Shown here: positions 6,612 to 12,294 of the stretch, piece by piece
Numbering within the stretch: position 1 is the stretch's first letter
Layout: the number at the start of each line of letters is the position of its first letter
Notes under the pieces: model-generated
The model's input: the letters and a program-made list of their open reading frames with translations, nothing else
Told to the model about the DNA's origin: nothing
Database searches by the model: none
Assembly (NCBI RefSeq): GCF_003436425.1
Contig: NZ_QSPK01000068.1
Coordinates: 1 to 12,294 of the forward strand
Direction: 5' to 3'
Origin: Eubacterium sp. TM05-53
Lineage (GTDB): Bacteria; Bacillota_I; Bacilli_A; Erysipelotrichales; Erysipelotrichaceae
Length of the DNA: 12,294 nucleotides
Made by a program: the position numbers and the translations under genes

Positions 6612-7451
6612 ATGAATACAATAACACTAAACAACGGAGTGAAAATGCCGACTTTAGGCTTTGGCACATATCAAATTACCGGCGAGGAATGCGAAAAAGC
6701 TGTGATTAGTGCAATCAAAGTAGGGTATCGTTTAATCGATACCGCACAGGCTTATGGAAATGAAACAGCAATTGGAAAAGCAATCAAAAACTGCGGCGTT
6801 ACAAGAGCTGACCTTTTCATCACTACAAAGGTCTGGTTTCACAATTATGAAACCGGAGACTGCAAAAAGAGTGTGTTAGAATCTATGGAAAAATTAGGAG
6901 TGACCTATCTTGATATGGTGCTACTTCATTGGCCTTTTGGCAATACCTACGCTGCTTGGCGCGATTTGGAAGAGCTTTATGAAGAAGGAAAGATTCGTGC
7001 AATCGGCATTTCCAATTTTGATCCCGACCGTATGATTGACTTTATAAAATTCAACAAAATTGCTCCCGCCCTCAATCAGATTGAAACACATCTGTTTTCT
7101 CAAAGAACAGAGGAACACAAATGGTTAGAGAAATACAAAGTTGCACATCAAGGCTATGCACCGCTTGGACAAGGCTTGGCAAACAAAATGTTCCAAATTG
7201 AGGCTGTGCAAAATGCAGCAGCATTTCATGGCAAAACACCGGCACAAATCATTCTACGCTTTCTTGTGCAAAGTGGTGTTTCTGTTATTCCAAAGTCTGT
7301 TCATACACAGCGTATGCAGGAGAATATCAATATTTTCGACTTTGAACTAACCGAAGAAGAAATGGCAGAACTTCGCACACTGGATACCGGTAAGCCAATG
7401 ATCGGCAATGCCCAAAATCCAGAATTAGTTGAATTTGCGATGACTTGGTAG
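6612..7451 (+). CDS. Aldo/keto reductase, 2,5-diketogluconate reductase type
   Basis: This is a cytosolic NADPH-dependent carbonyl reductase of 279 residues, the usual size for the short, prostaglandin F synthase or diketogluconate reductase branch. The catalytic set is complete: Asp43 and Tyr48 in IDTAQAYGNE, Lys73 in ITTKVW, and His106 in LLHWPFG. GISNF, GYAPLGQG and the nicotinamide cofactor-binding segment IPKSVHTQRMQEN are also present. The start at 6612 has GGAGG at 6598-6602. A 64-base gap separates it from the preceding flavodoxin gene without a clear promoter, so it is probably in the same transcript. The natural substrate cannot be told from sequence. Confidence 0.93.
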   Translation: MNTITLNNGVKMPTLGFGTYQITGEECEKAVISAIKVGYRLIDTAQAYGNETAIGKAIKNCGVTRADLFITTKVWFHNYETGDCKKSVLESMEKLGVTYLDMVLLHWPFGNTYAAWRDLEELYEEGKIRAIGISNFDPDRMIDFIKFNKIAPALNQIETHLFSQRTEEHKWLEKYKVAHQGYAPLGQGLANKMFQIEAVQNAAAFHGKTPAQIILRFLVQSGVSVIPKSVHTQRMQENINIFDFELTEEEMAELRTLDTGKPMIGNAQNPELVEFAMTW

Positions 7452-7468
7452 AAAGGAACAGAAATGAA

Positions 7469-7909
7469 ATGAAATACTTAACTCATGAACAATTTGAAAA
7501 GGAAAATATATTTGGTTTGGGGAATCCCAATGAAGGTTTTGCCCAATATTTTACAGGAAATTCTTATTTGAACCCACTTACACATCCGCAGGAAACTATT
7601 TTTCTTGCCAACGTGACCTTTGAGCCGGGCTGTCGAAATAATTGGCACATTCATCATGCTACAAGCGGCGGTGGACAGCTTCTTATTTGTACGGCTGGCG
7701 AAGGCTGGTATCAGGAGGAAAACAAGGCACCTGTTTCTTTAACTGCTGGGATGGTTATCACAATTCCATCGGAGGTAAAGCACTGGCATGGTGCGAAAAA
7801 AGATAGTTGGTTTTCACATATTGCGGTGGAAGTACCAGGAGAAAACACTACCAATGAATGGTGTGAGCCTGTAACCGATGAAGAATATAACAAATTGGAG
7901 GAAAAATAA
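7469..7909 (+). CDS. Cupin-domain protein
   Basis: The 146-residue product is a single small cupin barrel. Motif 1 holds WHIHHA followed by GGGQLL, and motif 2 is IPSEVKHWHGA, so metal-binding histidines are retained. Cupins of this kind are commonly found beside CMD-like proteins and reductases, with diverse or unknown activities. ATG at 7469 is chosen because AAAGGA lies about 11 bases upstream. A TTG further upstream would overlap the preceding gene, and the ATG at 7464 runs straight into TGA. The stop abuts the ATG of the next gene with no gap, which indicates translational coupling. Confidence 0.85.
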   Translation: MKYLTHEQFEKENIFGLGNPNEGFAQYFTGNSYLNPLTHPQETIFLANVTFEPGCRNNWHIHHATSGGGQLLICTAGEGWYQEENKAPVSLTAGMVITIPSEVKHWHGAKKDSWFSHIAVEVPGENTTNEWCEPVTDEEYNKLEEK

Positions 7910-8380
7910 ATGAGTAAAAAACTCGTAGCTTATTTTTCTGCAAGTGGCGTTACAAAAGCCGTCGCCGAACGCTTAGCAAAATCGGCAGGTGCAGACTTGT
8001 TTGAAATCAAACCCAAAACACCGTATTCAGAGGCGGACCTTGACTGGACAAATAAAAACAGCCGTAGTTTTGTTGAAACAAATAGCCCTGATTGCCGTCC
8101 CAAAATAGCCAATACGATTGCCAATATGGACGAATACAATACAATATTTCTTGGTTTTCCTATCTGGTGGTATGTTGCTCCTAAAATCATAAATACTTTT
8201 GTGGAAAGCTATGATTTTTCAGACAAGACAGTTATTCCGTTTGCGACTTCTGGTGGAAGCAAAATGGGAAAAACTTGTGAAGTGCTGAAAGATCTCTGCC
8301 CCAATGCGAATTGGGAAAAAGGCAAAATGATGAATCGTGTCTCAGACAAGGAGCTGAAAGATTGGCTTTCTCAATATTAA
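7910..8380 (+). CDS. Cytosolic flavodoxin
   Basis: The 156-residue flavodoxin has no signal peptide. It is clearly a paralogue of the lipoprotein flavodoxin upstream: both have LV-YFS, TKAVA, AGADL-EI, GFPIWW or GYPIWW, PKIINTF or PRIINTF, and TSGGS. The phosphate loop here reads SASGVTKAVA, so the usual TGNT is replaced, and FMN affinity may differ. TTGGAGG (7895-7901) precedes ATG at 7910, directly after the cupin stop. It could serve as intracellular electron carrier for the flavin reductase or reductases of the cluster. Partner choice is inferred from position only. Confidence 0.9.
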   Translation: MSKKLVAYFSASGVTKAVAERLAKSAGADLFEIKPKTPYSEADLDWTNKNSRSFVETNSPDCRPKIANTIANMDEYNTIFLGFPIWWYVAPKIINTFVESYDFSDKTVIPFATSGGSKMGKTCEVLKDLCPNANWEKGKMMNRVSDKELKDWLSQY

Positions 8381-8402
8381 AGGTTTCAAAGGAAAATAAC
8401 TT

Positions 8403-8755
8403 ATGAAAAAAATTTTATTATTAGGTGCTACTGGCACAGCCGGAAGTGCTATAGCAAAAAAATTGTTGTCAGATACGGACTGTTATATCACCTAATTTGC
8501 AAGGCATGCAAAAGAAGTCTTTATTAGCAGTTTCCGAACCGATGTAATCAATGGTGATGCTGAAAAGATGGAAGATTTAAGAAAAGTTATGCCGGGACAA
8601 GATGTTGTATATTGTGCAATATCTGGAGATAGTCTGCCACAGATTTCAAAAAATATCGTTGTAGCAATGTCGGAATGTGGGGTAAAGATGAAAAACTATA
8701 TTTAAAAGAAAGTGTGAGTATCACACGGGATGCAACAAAAAAGGAGATGAAATGA
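8403..8755 (+). pseudogene. Broken NAD(P)-binding (NmrA/SDR-like) gene
   Basis: The frame opens MKKILLLGATGTAGSAIAK, a Rossmann dinucleotide-binding start with GATGTAG. It then meets TAA at codon 31 (YIT then stop). Beyond the stop the same frame continues sensibly (FARHAKEVF, DVINGDAEKMEDL, GQDVVYCAISG) to about 8687. There the reading switches frame to a short tail, LYLKESVSITRDATKKEMK, ending at 8755. The two parts look like the beginning and end of one gene of about 200 codons with roughly 90 codons missing between them. The stop could have arisen by one substitution (TTA to TAA). The tail overlaps the start of the next aldo/keto reductase, as coupled neighbours do. No functional protein is expected. 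Confidence 0.82.
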
Positions 8756-9792
8756 TGGAATATACAAAATTGGGAAATTCTGACCTCAATATATCCCATA
8801 TTTGCATGGGCTGTATGGGCTTTGGTCAGGCAGGAAACGGCCAACATAGCTGGACGATTGATGAAGAACATTCCCGTGAAATCATAAAGCAAGGATTAGA
8901 ACTTGGTGTTAATTTTTTTGATACGGCAATTGCTTATCAAAGCGGCACAAGCGAACAGTATCTAGGTAGGGCAATCAAAGATTTTGCCAAGCGTGATGAT
9001 GTAATCATTGCTACAAAATTTCTGCCTCGTACCAATGAGGAAATCGAACAGTGCATTTCGGGGCAAAAGCACATTGAAAGAATGTTGGATAAAAGCCTTG
9101 AAAATCTCGGTATGGATTATGTGGATTTATACATCTATCATATGTGGGATTACGCCACGCCTCTTTACGATATTATGGAGGGGCTGAACAAAGTCGTCAA
9201 ATCGGGGAAAGCCCGCTATATCGGTATTTCTAATTGCTTTGCCTATCAGCTTGCAAAGGCGAATGCTCTTGCAGAAAAAGAAGGCTTTGCAAAATTCGTA
9301 TCGGTACAGGGACACTATAACCTGATTTTCCGTGAAGAAGAACGTGAAATGATAAAGCTCTGCAGGGAAGAAAACATAGCCCTGACACCGTATAGCGCAC
9401 TTGCAGGAGGACGGCTTGCAAAACGCCCTGGCGAAACCTCAAAGCGTTTAGAACAGGACAGTTATGCACATTTGAAATACGACGCTACCGCTGCACAGGA
9501 TGCTATTATCATTGAGCGTGTAGCTCAGCTTGCCGACAAACACGGTGTATCTATGACGGAAATTTCCCTTGCATGGCTGCTAACAAAGGTTACTGCTCCT
9601 GTTGTGGGAGCTACAAAGCTCCATCATATTGAGGGTGCGGCAAAAGCTACAGGGCTTACTTTGACGGCTGATGAGCTTGCTTTCTTGGAAGAACCCTATG
9701 TTCCTCACAATTTGGTGGGCGTAATGGCACAAAATACCCCTGCTGCCGCAAAGGAAAAGCACGTGTGGACTACCGGTAGTCAAAAAATTTGA
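8752..9792 (+). CDS. Aldo/keto reductase, Tas-like long form
   Basis: A 346-residue NADPH-dependent aldo/keto reductase of the longer, Tas or potassium-channel beta-subunit-like branch, distinct from the 279-residue enzyme upstream. The catalytic residues are present: Asp57 and Tyr62 in FFDTAIAY, Lys89 in IIATKF, and His130 in LYIYHMWD. YIGISNC and the later VVGATKLHHIEGA cofactor segment follow. AAGGAG (8741-8746) serves either ATG 8752 or ATG 8755. The second gives the usual MEYTKLG opening at better spacing. The start overlaps the stop of the broken gene before it. Its base composition is visibly richer in G and C than the left and right flanks, which suggests acquisition, but this was judged by eye. 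Confidence 0.92.
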   Translation: MMEYTKLGNSDLNISHICMGCMGFGQAGNGQHSWTIDEEHSREIIKQGLELGVNFFDTAIAYQSGTSEQYLGRAIKDFAKRDDVIIATKFLPRTNEEIEQCISGQKHIERMLDKSLENLGMDYVDLYIYHMWDYATPLYDIMEGLNKVVKSGKARYIGISNCFAYQLAKANALAEKEGFAKFVSVQGHYNLIFREEEREMIKLCREENIALTPYSALAGGRLAKRPGETSKRLEQDSYAHLKYDATAAQDAIIIERVAQLADKHGVSMTEISLAWLLTKVTAPVVGATKLHHIEGAAKATGLTLTADELAFLEEPYVPHNLVGVMAQNTPAAAKEKHVWTTGSQKI

Positions 9793-9806
9793 AAGGAGAA
9801 ATAAAA

Positions 9807-10451
9807 ATGGATTTGTATAGAACAGACCCCGAATTTGCAGAACGCTTTGAGCATTTTGTATTTGATGAAGTTATAAAGGAAGAAAACCAGCAGTTAGAAT
9901 CCTCTATCCGCTATATGGCAATTTTGGCAACATTGATTGGCTGCGGAGGTGTGGAGGCATATAAAGAAATGCTATCTCAAGCGTTAGAAAACGGTATTAC
10001 TCCGATAGTCGCAAAGGAGATTGTTTATCAAGCAACCGACTATTTGGGTTATGGCAGAATGTTACAATTTTTGAATGTTACCAATAAAATATTGACCGAG
10101 AAGGGAATAGAGCTTCCTCTTGACGGACAGGCAACCACTACCCTTGAAAACAGACTGGAAAAGGGGATTGAATTACAATCAGAAATCTTTGGCGAACACA
10201 TGAAAGAGGCTTGGAAAGCAGGGCATATCAATCGTTGGTTGGCAGCAAACTGCTTCGGTGATTACTATACTCGAAAAGGTCTTGGTCTTTCCGAGCGTGA
10301 GCTTATTACTTTTTGCTTTCTTATGGCGCAAGGTGGTTATGAACCACAGCTTATCGCTCACGCAAAAGGAAATATGAATATGGGAAATGACAAGGACTTT
10401 TTGATTCGTGTTGTTTCGCAGTGCTTACCGTATATCGGCTACCCCCCGTAG
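9807..10451 (+). CDS. Carboxymuconolactone decarboxylase-like protein, C-terminus frameshifted
   Basis: The 214-residue product has two AhpD-like, all-helical carboxymuconolactone decarboxylase (CMD) repeats (about 25-110 and 125-212). Both show the family pattern of a small-residue helix followed by a G-(V/Y)-x-x-(E/L) turn (ILATLIGCGGVEAYKEML and FLMAQGGYEPQLIAHAKG). Such proteins act in peroxide or thiol-linked redox or ring decarboxylation; the exact role is unknown. ATG at 9807 has AAAGGAG about 8 bases upstream. Near the end, a C6 run (10442-10447) gives YIGYPP then stop. Removing one C restores YPRSLNAIACINKAVE and a stop at 10489-10491 that overlaps the next ATG. The protein therefore appears to lack its last 14 or so native residues. 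Function may survive. Confidence 0.85.
   Translation: MDLYRTDPEFAERFEHFVFDEVIKEENQQLESSIRYMAILATLIGCGGVEAYKEMLSQALENGITPIVAKEIVYQATDYLGYGRMLQFLNVTNKILTEKGIELPLDGQATTTLENRLEKGIELQSEIFGEHMKEAWKAGHINRWLAANCFGDYYTRKGLGLSERELITFCFLMAQGGYEPQLIAHAKGNMNMGNDKDFLIRVVSQCLPYIGYPP
10442..10447 (+). repeat. C6 run causing the CMD-gene frameshift
   Basis: Six C bases follow TA in an otherwise AT-rich gene. With five, the reading frame continues 14 codons to a stop that overlaps the downstream ATG, and the encoded residues fit the family's usual end. It may be a real mutation, a switchable tract or a sequencing error. Confidence 0.7.
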
Positions 10452-10490
10452 CTTAAACGCCATTGCTTGCATCAACAAAGCGGTGGAGTA

Positions 10491-10599
10491 ATGAAACCAA
10501 AATTAACAGTTGATGTTTTAATTACGCTGGCAATGCTTTCTTAATGGGCTATCATTTCGCAAAGAAATACTGCGCGAATGGGTGTGCTGGAATATATGA
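10491..10599 (+). pseudogene. Remnant of a DUF4405-like membrane protein gene
   Basis: ATG at 10491 overlaps the restored stop of the CMD-like gene. The frame reads MKPKLTVDVLITLAML and ends at TAA (10542-10544). After a shift, another frame gives LMGYHF (10541-10558). After a second shift, KEILREWVCWNI runs to TGA at 10597-10599. In order these resemble the start of DUF4405 proteins, small multi-helix membrane proteins linked with flavin-based electron transfer at the membrane (MKxKLxxDxLMTxxML, LMxYxF, then HEW). The conserved histidine of the HEW pattern is Arg here (REW). The rest of the gene is missing. The identification rests on about 35 residues recalled by pattern, so it is moderate. 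Confidence 0.55.
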
Positions 10600-10664
10600 A
10601 TGATAGATAGTTTCATAATTGAAGTATAGAATTAAATAGAGATGTAAATAAGACTTGGTAAATG

Positions 10665-10708
10665 AAAAGTGCCCATTTTAATCGTTTTATATGATTTGAT
10701 GGGCTTTT
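10665..10708 (+). terminator. Terminator closing the redox cluster
   Basis: AAAAG-GCCCAT (10665-10676, one extra T) pairs with ATGGGCTTTT (10699-10708). AATC (10680-10683) pairs with GATT (10693-10696) inside. The T-rich 3' end follows (CTTTTCTTG). No other terminator is found between 4968 and here, consistent with one long transcript. Confidence 0.75.
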
Positions 10709-10726
10709 CTTGTGATAAAGAGATAA

Positions 10727-10754
10727 TTGTTTGTTGTTTTCTGTATAATATAAT
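10727..10754 (+). promoter_or_regulatory. Promoter of the RpiR-family gene
   Basis: TTGTTT (10727-10732) is 16 bases from TATAAT (10749-10754). A second, overlapping TATAAT lies at 10744-10749 but has no matching -35. The gene's GAGGTGG ribosome site begins about 12 bases after the -10, so the leader is very short. Confidence 0.5.
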
Positions 10755-10777
10755 TATAAAGGTGTGAGGTGGTAATT

Positions 10778-11668
10778 TTGTTTCTATTACAAAAAATTGA
10801 AGAATTAATGATAAATTATCGAGATGCACGTTATTCTGTTGGGGAATTCGTATTGCACGAATGGTCGAACTTACATAAGTATACTATTAATCAAGTTGCT
10901 GAAAATAGCTATACATCTAAAGCAACCGTTGTTCGCTTCGCAAAAACATTGGGATTTGAAGGATGGAAAGAATTCATGAAAGCATACATTTCAGAAATGA
11001 AATATTTGGAGCAGCATCAGTGTGATGTTGATGCAAACTATCCTTTTAGTGCTAAAAGTAATACGAATGAAATAATAGAGAGTTTGAAAAAAGTGCAAAT
11101 TGAAAGTATTCAAGATACTGCTGATCTGATGGAAACAGACATAATTGAAAAAGCAGTAGGTTTTCTTTTGAAGGCGAAGCACATCGTAGTTTTTGGATTA
11201 AGCCCAAATGTTTTTCTAGGTGAATTATTTCGAAGAAAAATGATTACAATTGGAAAAGCAATTGATGTTGCTAAATTGGGTGAAATGGGAATCATATCGC
11301 AAACTTTAACAGAAAATGACTGTGCAATCGTAATTTCATATTCAGGCAATAATGAATGTGCTGAACCGATGTGCTATCTTCCTGATTTAATAGAAAATAA
11401 AGTTTCAATCATTGGTATTACTAGTGGTGGAGATAATTATATGCGGCAAAAATTAGATTGTGTATTGACTATGTCTTCCAAGGAAAGGTTGTATACTAAA
11501 ATTTCAAATTTTGCGACAGAAGAATCTCTACAATTCATATTAAATGTTTTGTTTTCTTGTTATTTTGCTAAGAACTATCAAGATAATAATAAGTTCAAAT
11601 TACAAAATTCAAAGATATTAGAGAAACAGCGTTTAGCTGTATTGAGTAGCATGAAAGATGAAAAATAA
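10778..11668 (+). CDS. MurR/RpiR-family regulator with SIS domain
   Basis: A transcription factor of 296 residues. The N-terminal RpiR helix-turn-helix spans about residues 1-75, with YTINQVAENSYTSKATVVRF and LGFEGWKEF. The C-terminal SIS sugar-phosphate-binding domain (about 125-255) contains HIVVFGLSPN, AIVISYSGNNECAEP and VSIIGITSGG. It would sense a phosphorylated sugar or amino sugar and switch a neighbouring uptake gene. TTG at 10778 is preferred: GAGGTGG (10766-10772) lies 5 bases before it and MFLLQKIEE is a typical opening. A GTG at 10769 falls within the ribosome site. The PTS EIIB gene beginning at 12085 is the obvious target, with TTTCA-type repeats between the two genes. Confidence 0.92.
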   Translation: MFLLQKIEELMINYRDARYSVGEFVLHEWSNLHKYTINQVAENSYTSKATVVRFAKTLGFEGWKEFMKAYISEMKYLEQHQCDVDANYPFSAKSNTNEIIESLKKVQIESIQDTADLMETDIIEKAVGFLLKAKHIVVFGLSPNVFLGELFRRKMITIGKAIDVAKLGEMGIISQTLTENDCAIVISYSGNNECAEPMCYLPDLIENKVSIIGITSGGDNYMRQKLDCVLTMSSKERLYTKISNFATEESLQFILNVLFSCYFAKNYQDNNKFKLQNSKILEKQRLAVLSSMKDEK

Positions 11669-11699
11669 AATTTAATCCATTTAAAATTACAGGGTATAT

Positions 11700-11757
11700 A
11701 AAAAAATAGTGGTATTAGAAAGTATGTTTATACATATAATCTAGTACTACTTTTTTT
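11700..11757 (+). terminator. Terminator after the RpiR gene
   Basis: An A7 run followed by TAGT (11700-11710) pairs imperfectly with ACTACTTTTTTT (11746-11757) across a 35-base loop. The seven T bases at 11751-11757 complete an intrinsic-terminator layout. The stem is mostly A-T, so efficiency may be modest. Confidence 0.5.
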
Positions 11758-11860
11758 AATTACAAAACCTCTTTAATTATTTAAAGGCATGGATAAATCC
11801 ACGAAAATTTAATATGTCAAATTATTATGAATTATTTTTTTCTTGCACTTCATGCGTAAG

Positions 11861-11912
11861 AGTTTCATTCAGTTTCATGTTTTTATGCCTGAGAGAAACC
11901 ATTTGTGAAACT
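11861..11912. promoter_or_regulatory. Candidate RpiR operator (repeated TTTCA/TGAAA)
   Basis: AGTTTCAT occurs twice, at 11861-11868 and 11871-11878, one helical turn apart. An inverted TGAAACT lies at 11906-11912. RpiR-type regulators commonly bind inverted TGAAA/TTTCA-like repeats. The position just upstream of the promoter at 11936 supports an operator. Binding is inferred. Confidence 0.4.
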
Positions 11913-11935
11913 TAATTTCGGATTCCGATAATTGC

Positions 11936-11964
11936 TTGAAAGCGCATTCTTAGCGTGTTAGATT
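11936..11964 (+). promoter_or_regulatory. Probable promoter of the PTS gene
   Basis: TTGAAA (11936-11941) and TAGATT (11959-11964) are 17 bases apart. The -35 overlaps the cre-like site, so CcpA binding there would block RNA polymerase. The -10 matches only 4 of 6 consensus bases, as expected for a regulated promoter. Confidence 0.5.
11937..11950 (+). promoter_or_regulatory. Catabolite-responsive element (cre, CcpA site)
   Basis: TGAAAGCGCATTCT matches the Bacillus-type cre pattern TGWAARCGYTWNCW at 13 of 14 positions; only the T after the central CGY is A. Its place over the -35 of the PTS promoter implies repression during growth on preferred sugars. This also points to a CcpA-containing Firmicute. 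Confidence 0.7.
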
Positions 11965-12000
11965 AAGGTTGTTCAAAGGAAATGTAACTAAAGCTGAAAT

Positions 12001-12053
12001 AGAAACAAGCAGATTAGTACCGGTTATGCAAATTTGCAGTTTGTATTGTTTCT
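12001..12053 (+). promoter_or_regulatory. Structured leader hairpin of the PTS transcript
   Basis: AGAAACAAGCAGATT (12001-12015) pairs with AATTTGC (12031-12037) and TTGTTTCT (12046-12053), leaving an 8-base bulge on the 3' side and a loop at 12016-12030. The loop side includes the palindrome TGCAAATTTGCA (12027-12038). No T run follows, so it is not a simple terminator. It could stabilise the RNA or bind a regulator. Confidence 0.4.
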
Positions 12054-12084
12054 CAGATGTTCACATTAAAATGGAGGATAGAAC

Positions 12085-12243
12085 ATGAGTAAAAAATATG
12101 AAGAACTGGCTCAACAAATTATTGAAGGAGTCGGGGGAAAAGCAAATGTCAGCGATGTATATCATTGTCAGACACGTTTACGTTTTAAATTGATTGATGA
12201 ATCTAAAGCAGATAAAAAAGCTATAGAAAATTTAAAGGCTTAA
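12085..12243 (+). pseudogene. PTS EIIB domain, beta-glucoside type, truncated
   Basis: ATG at 12085 follows GGAGG by 7 bases. The 52 residues match the start of beta-glucoside-family PTS permeases: YEELAQQIIEGVGGKANV, then YHCQTRLRF with the phosphorylated Cys28, then ADKKAIENLKA. This domain would receive phosphate from EIIA and pass it to the sugar carried by EIIC. In family members the domain continues for about 30 more residues and is fused to EIIC. Here TAA follows LKA directly, and no frame resumes the homology in the remaining 51 bases. The gene is probably interrupted or truncated. An alternative is that the rest lies beyond an insertion outside the window. Confidence 0.75.
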
Positions 12244-12294
12244 CTAGCAATTTGGTGACATGTCGATATATTCGACATTAATAGTGTCTATTTA
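12244..12294. mobile_element. Possible edge of an inserted element
   Basis: Homology to the PTS gene stops abruptly here. The next bases contain a 7-base-pair hairpin, ATGTCGA (12260-12266) with TCGACAT (12272-12278), flanked by GACA (12257-12260) and TGTC (12285-12288) as an outer inverted pair. Subterminal hairpins occur at the ends of some insertion sequences. No transposase or second end is in the window, so the call is tentative. Confidence 0.3.

Larger units (their letters stand above)
11669..12084. other. Regulatory gap between RpiR and PTS genes
   Basis: No gene is supported in these 416 bases. From left to right the gap holds a terminator, two direct AGTTTCAT motifs with an inverted TGAAACT, a cre-like site overlapping a promoter, a structured leader and the PTS ribosome site. 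The dense controls fit a sugar-inducible, glucose-repressed transcription unit. Confidence 0.7.

Noticed and set aside
7141..7350. 69-codon open frame inside the first aldo/keto reductase gene
   Set aside because: It overlaps a clear enzyme gene in another frame, lacks a family signature, and its residue make-up is that of a shadow frame.
10..8726. GTGAGTATCACA occurring near base 10 and again near 8714
   Set aside because: A near-palindromic 12-mer with unrelated flanks, probably coincidence.

Overview
The window looks like chromosome from a low-GC Firmicute (Bacillota), possibly a gut Erysipelotrichia or Clostridia relative. The signs are AT-rich DNA, strong AGGAGG-type ribosome sites, GTG and TTG starts, an RpiR regulator next to a beta-glucoside-type PTS gene, and a near-consensus catabolite-responsive (cre) site. 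The species cannot be fixed from the sequence. Every supported gene lies on the + strand except a possible fragment at the left edge.

Left part (1-3960), probable genome-defence or conflict locus. A 133-codon gene of unknown function (315-716) lies between two imperfect direct repeats (about 91-144 and 796-849, 45/54 identical without gaps). The second repeat runs into a strong intrinsic terminator (851-897) just ahead of a 975-residue protein (941-3868). That protein joins a zinc-binding TOTE-type archaeo-eukaryotic primase, a superfamily 2 helicase and a C-terminal phospholipase D-like segment. No good promoter is visible between terminator and gene, so attenuation or read-through is a reasonable hypothesis.

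Middle part (3960-10710), redox or detoxification cluster. A LysR regulator with its own promoter and terminator is followed by a tightly packed run: MerR-like regulator, flavin reductase-like protein, lipoprotein flavodoxin, aldo/keto reductase, cupin, cytosolic flavodoxin, broken NAD(P)-binding gene, second aldo/keto reductase, carboxymuconolactone decarboxylase (CMD)-like protein and a wrecked DUF4405-like membrane gene. Spacing and overlaps suggest one transcript ending at the terminator at 10665-10708. Together these proteins would reduce carbonyl or quinone-like compounds and move electrons through flavins. The substrate is unknown.

The cluster is decaying. The lipoprotein start is out of frame across an A8 run. 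The NAD(P)-binding gene has a stop and an internal deletion. The CMD gene is frameshifted in a C6 run. The DUF4405-like gene is reduced to pieces.

Right part (10711-12294), sugar-uptake locus. An RpiR/SIS regulator is followed by a 416-base regulatory gap holding a terminator, repeated AGTTTCAT motifs, a cre site on a likely promoter and a leader hairpin. After it comes a PTS EIIB gene that stops after 52 codons. Sequence with a hairpin follows immediately and may be the edge of an inserted element outside the window.
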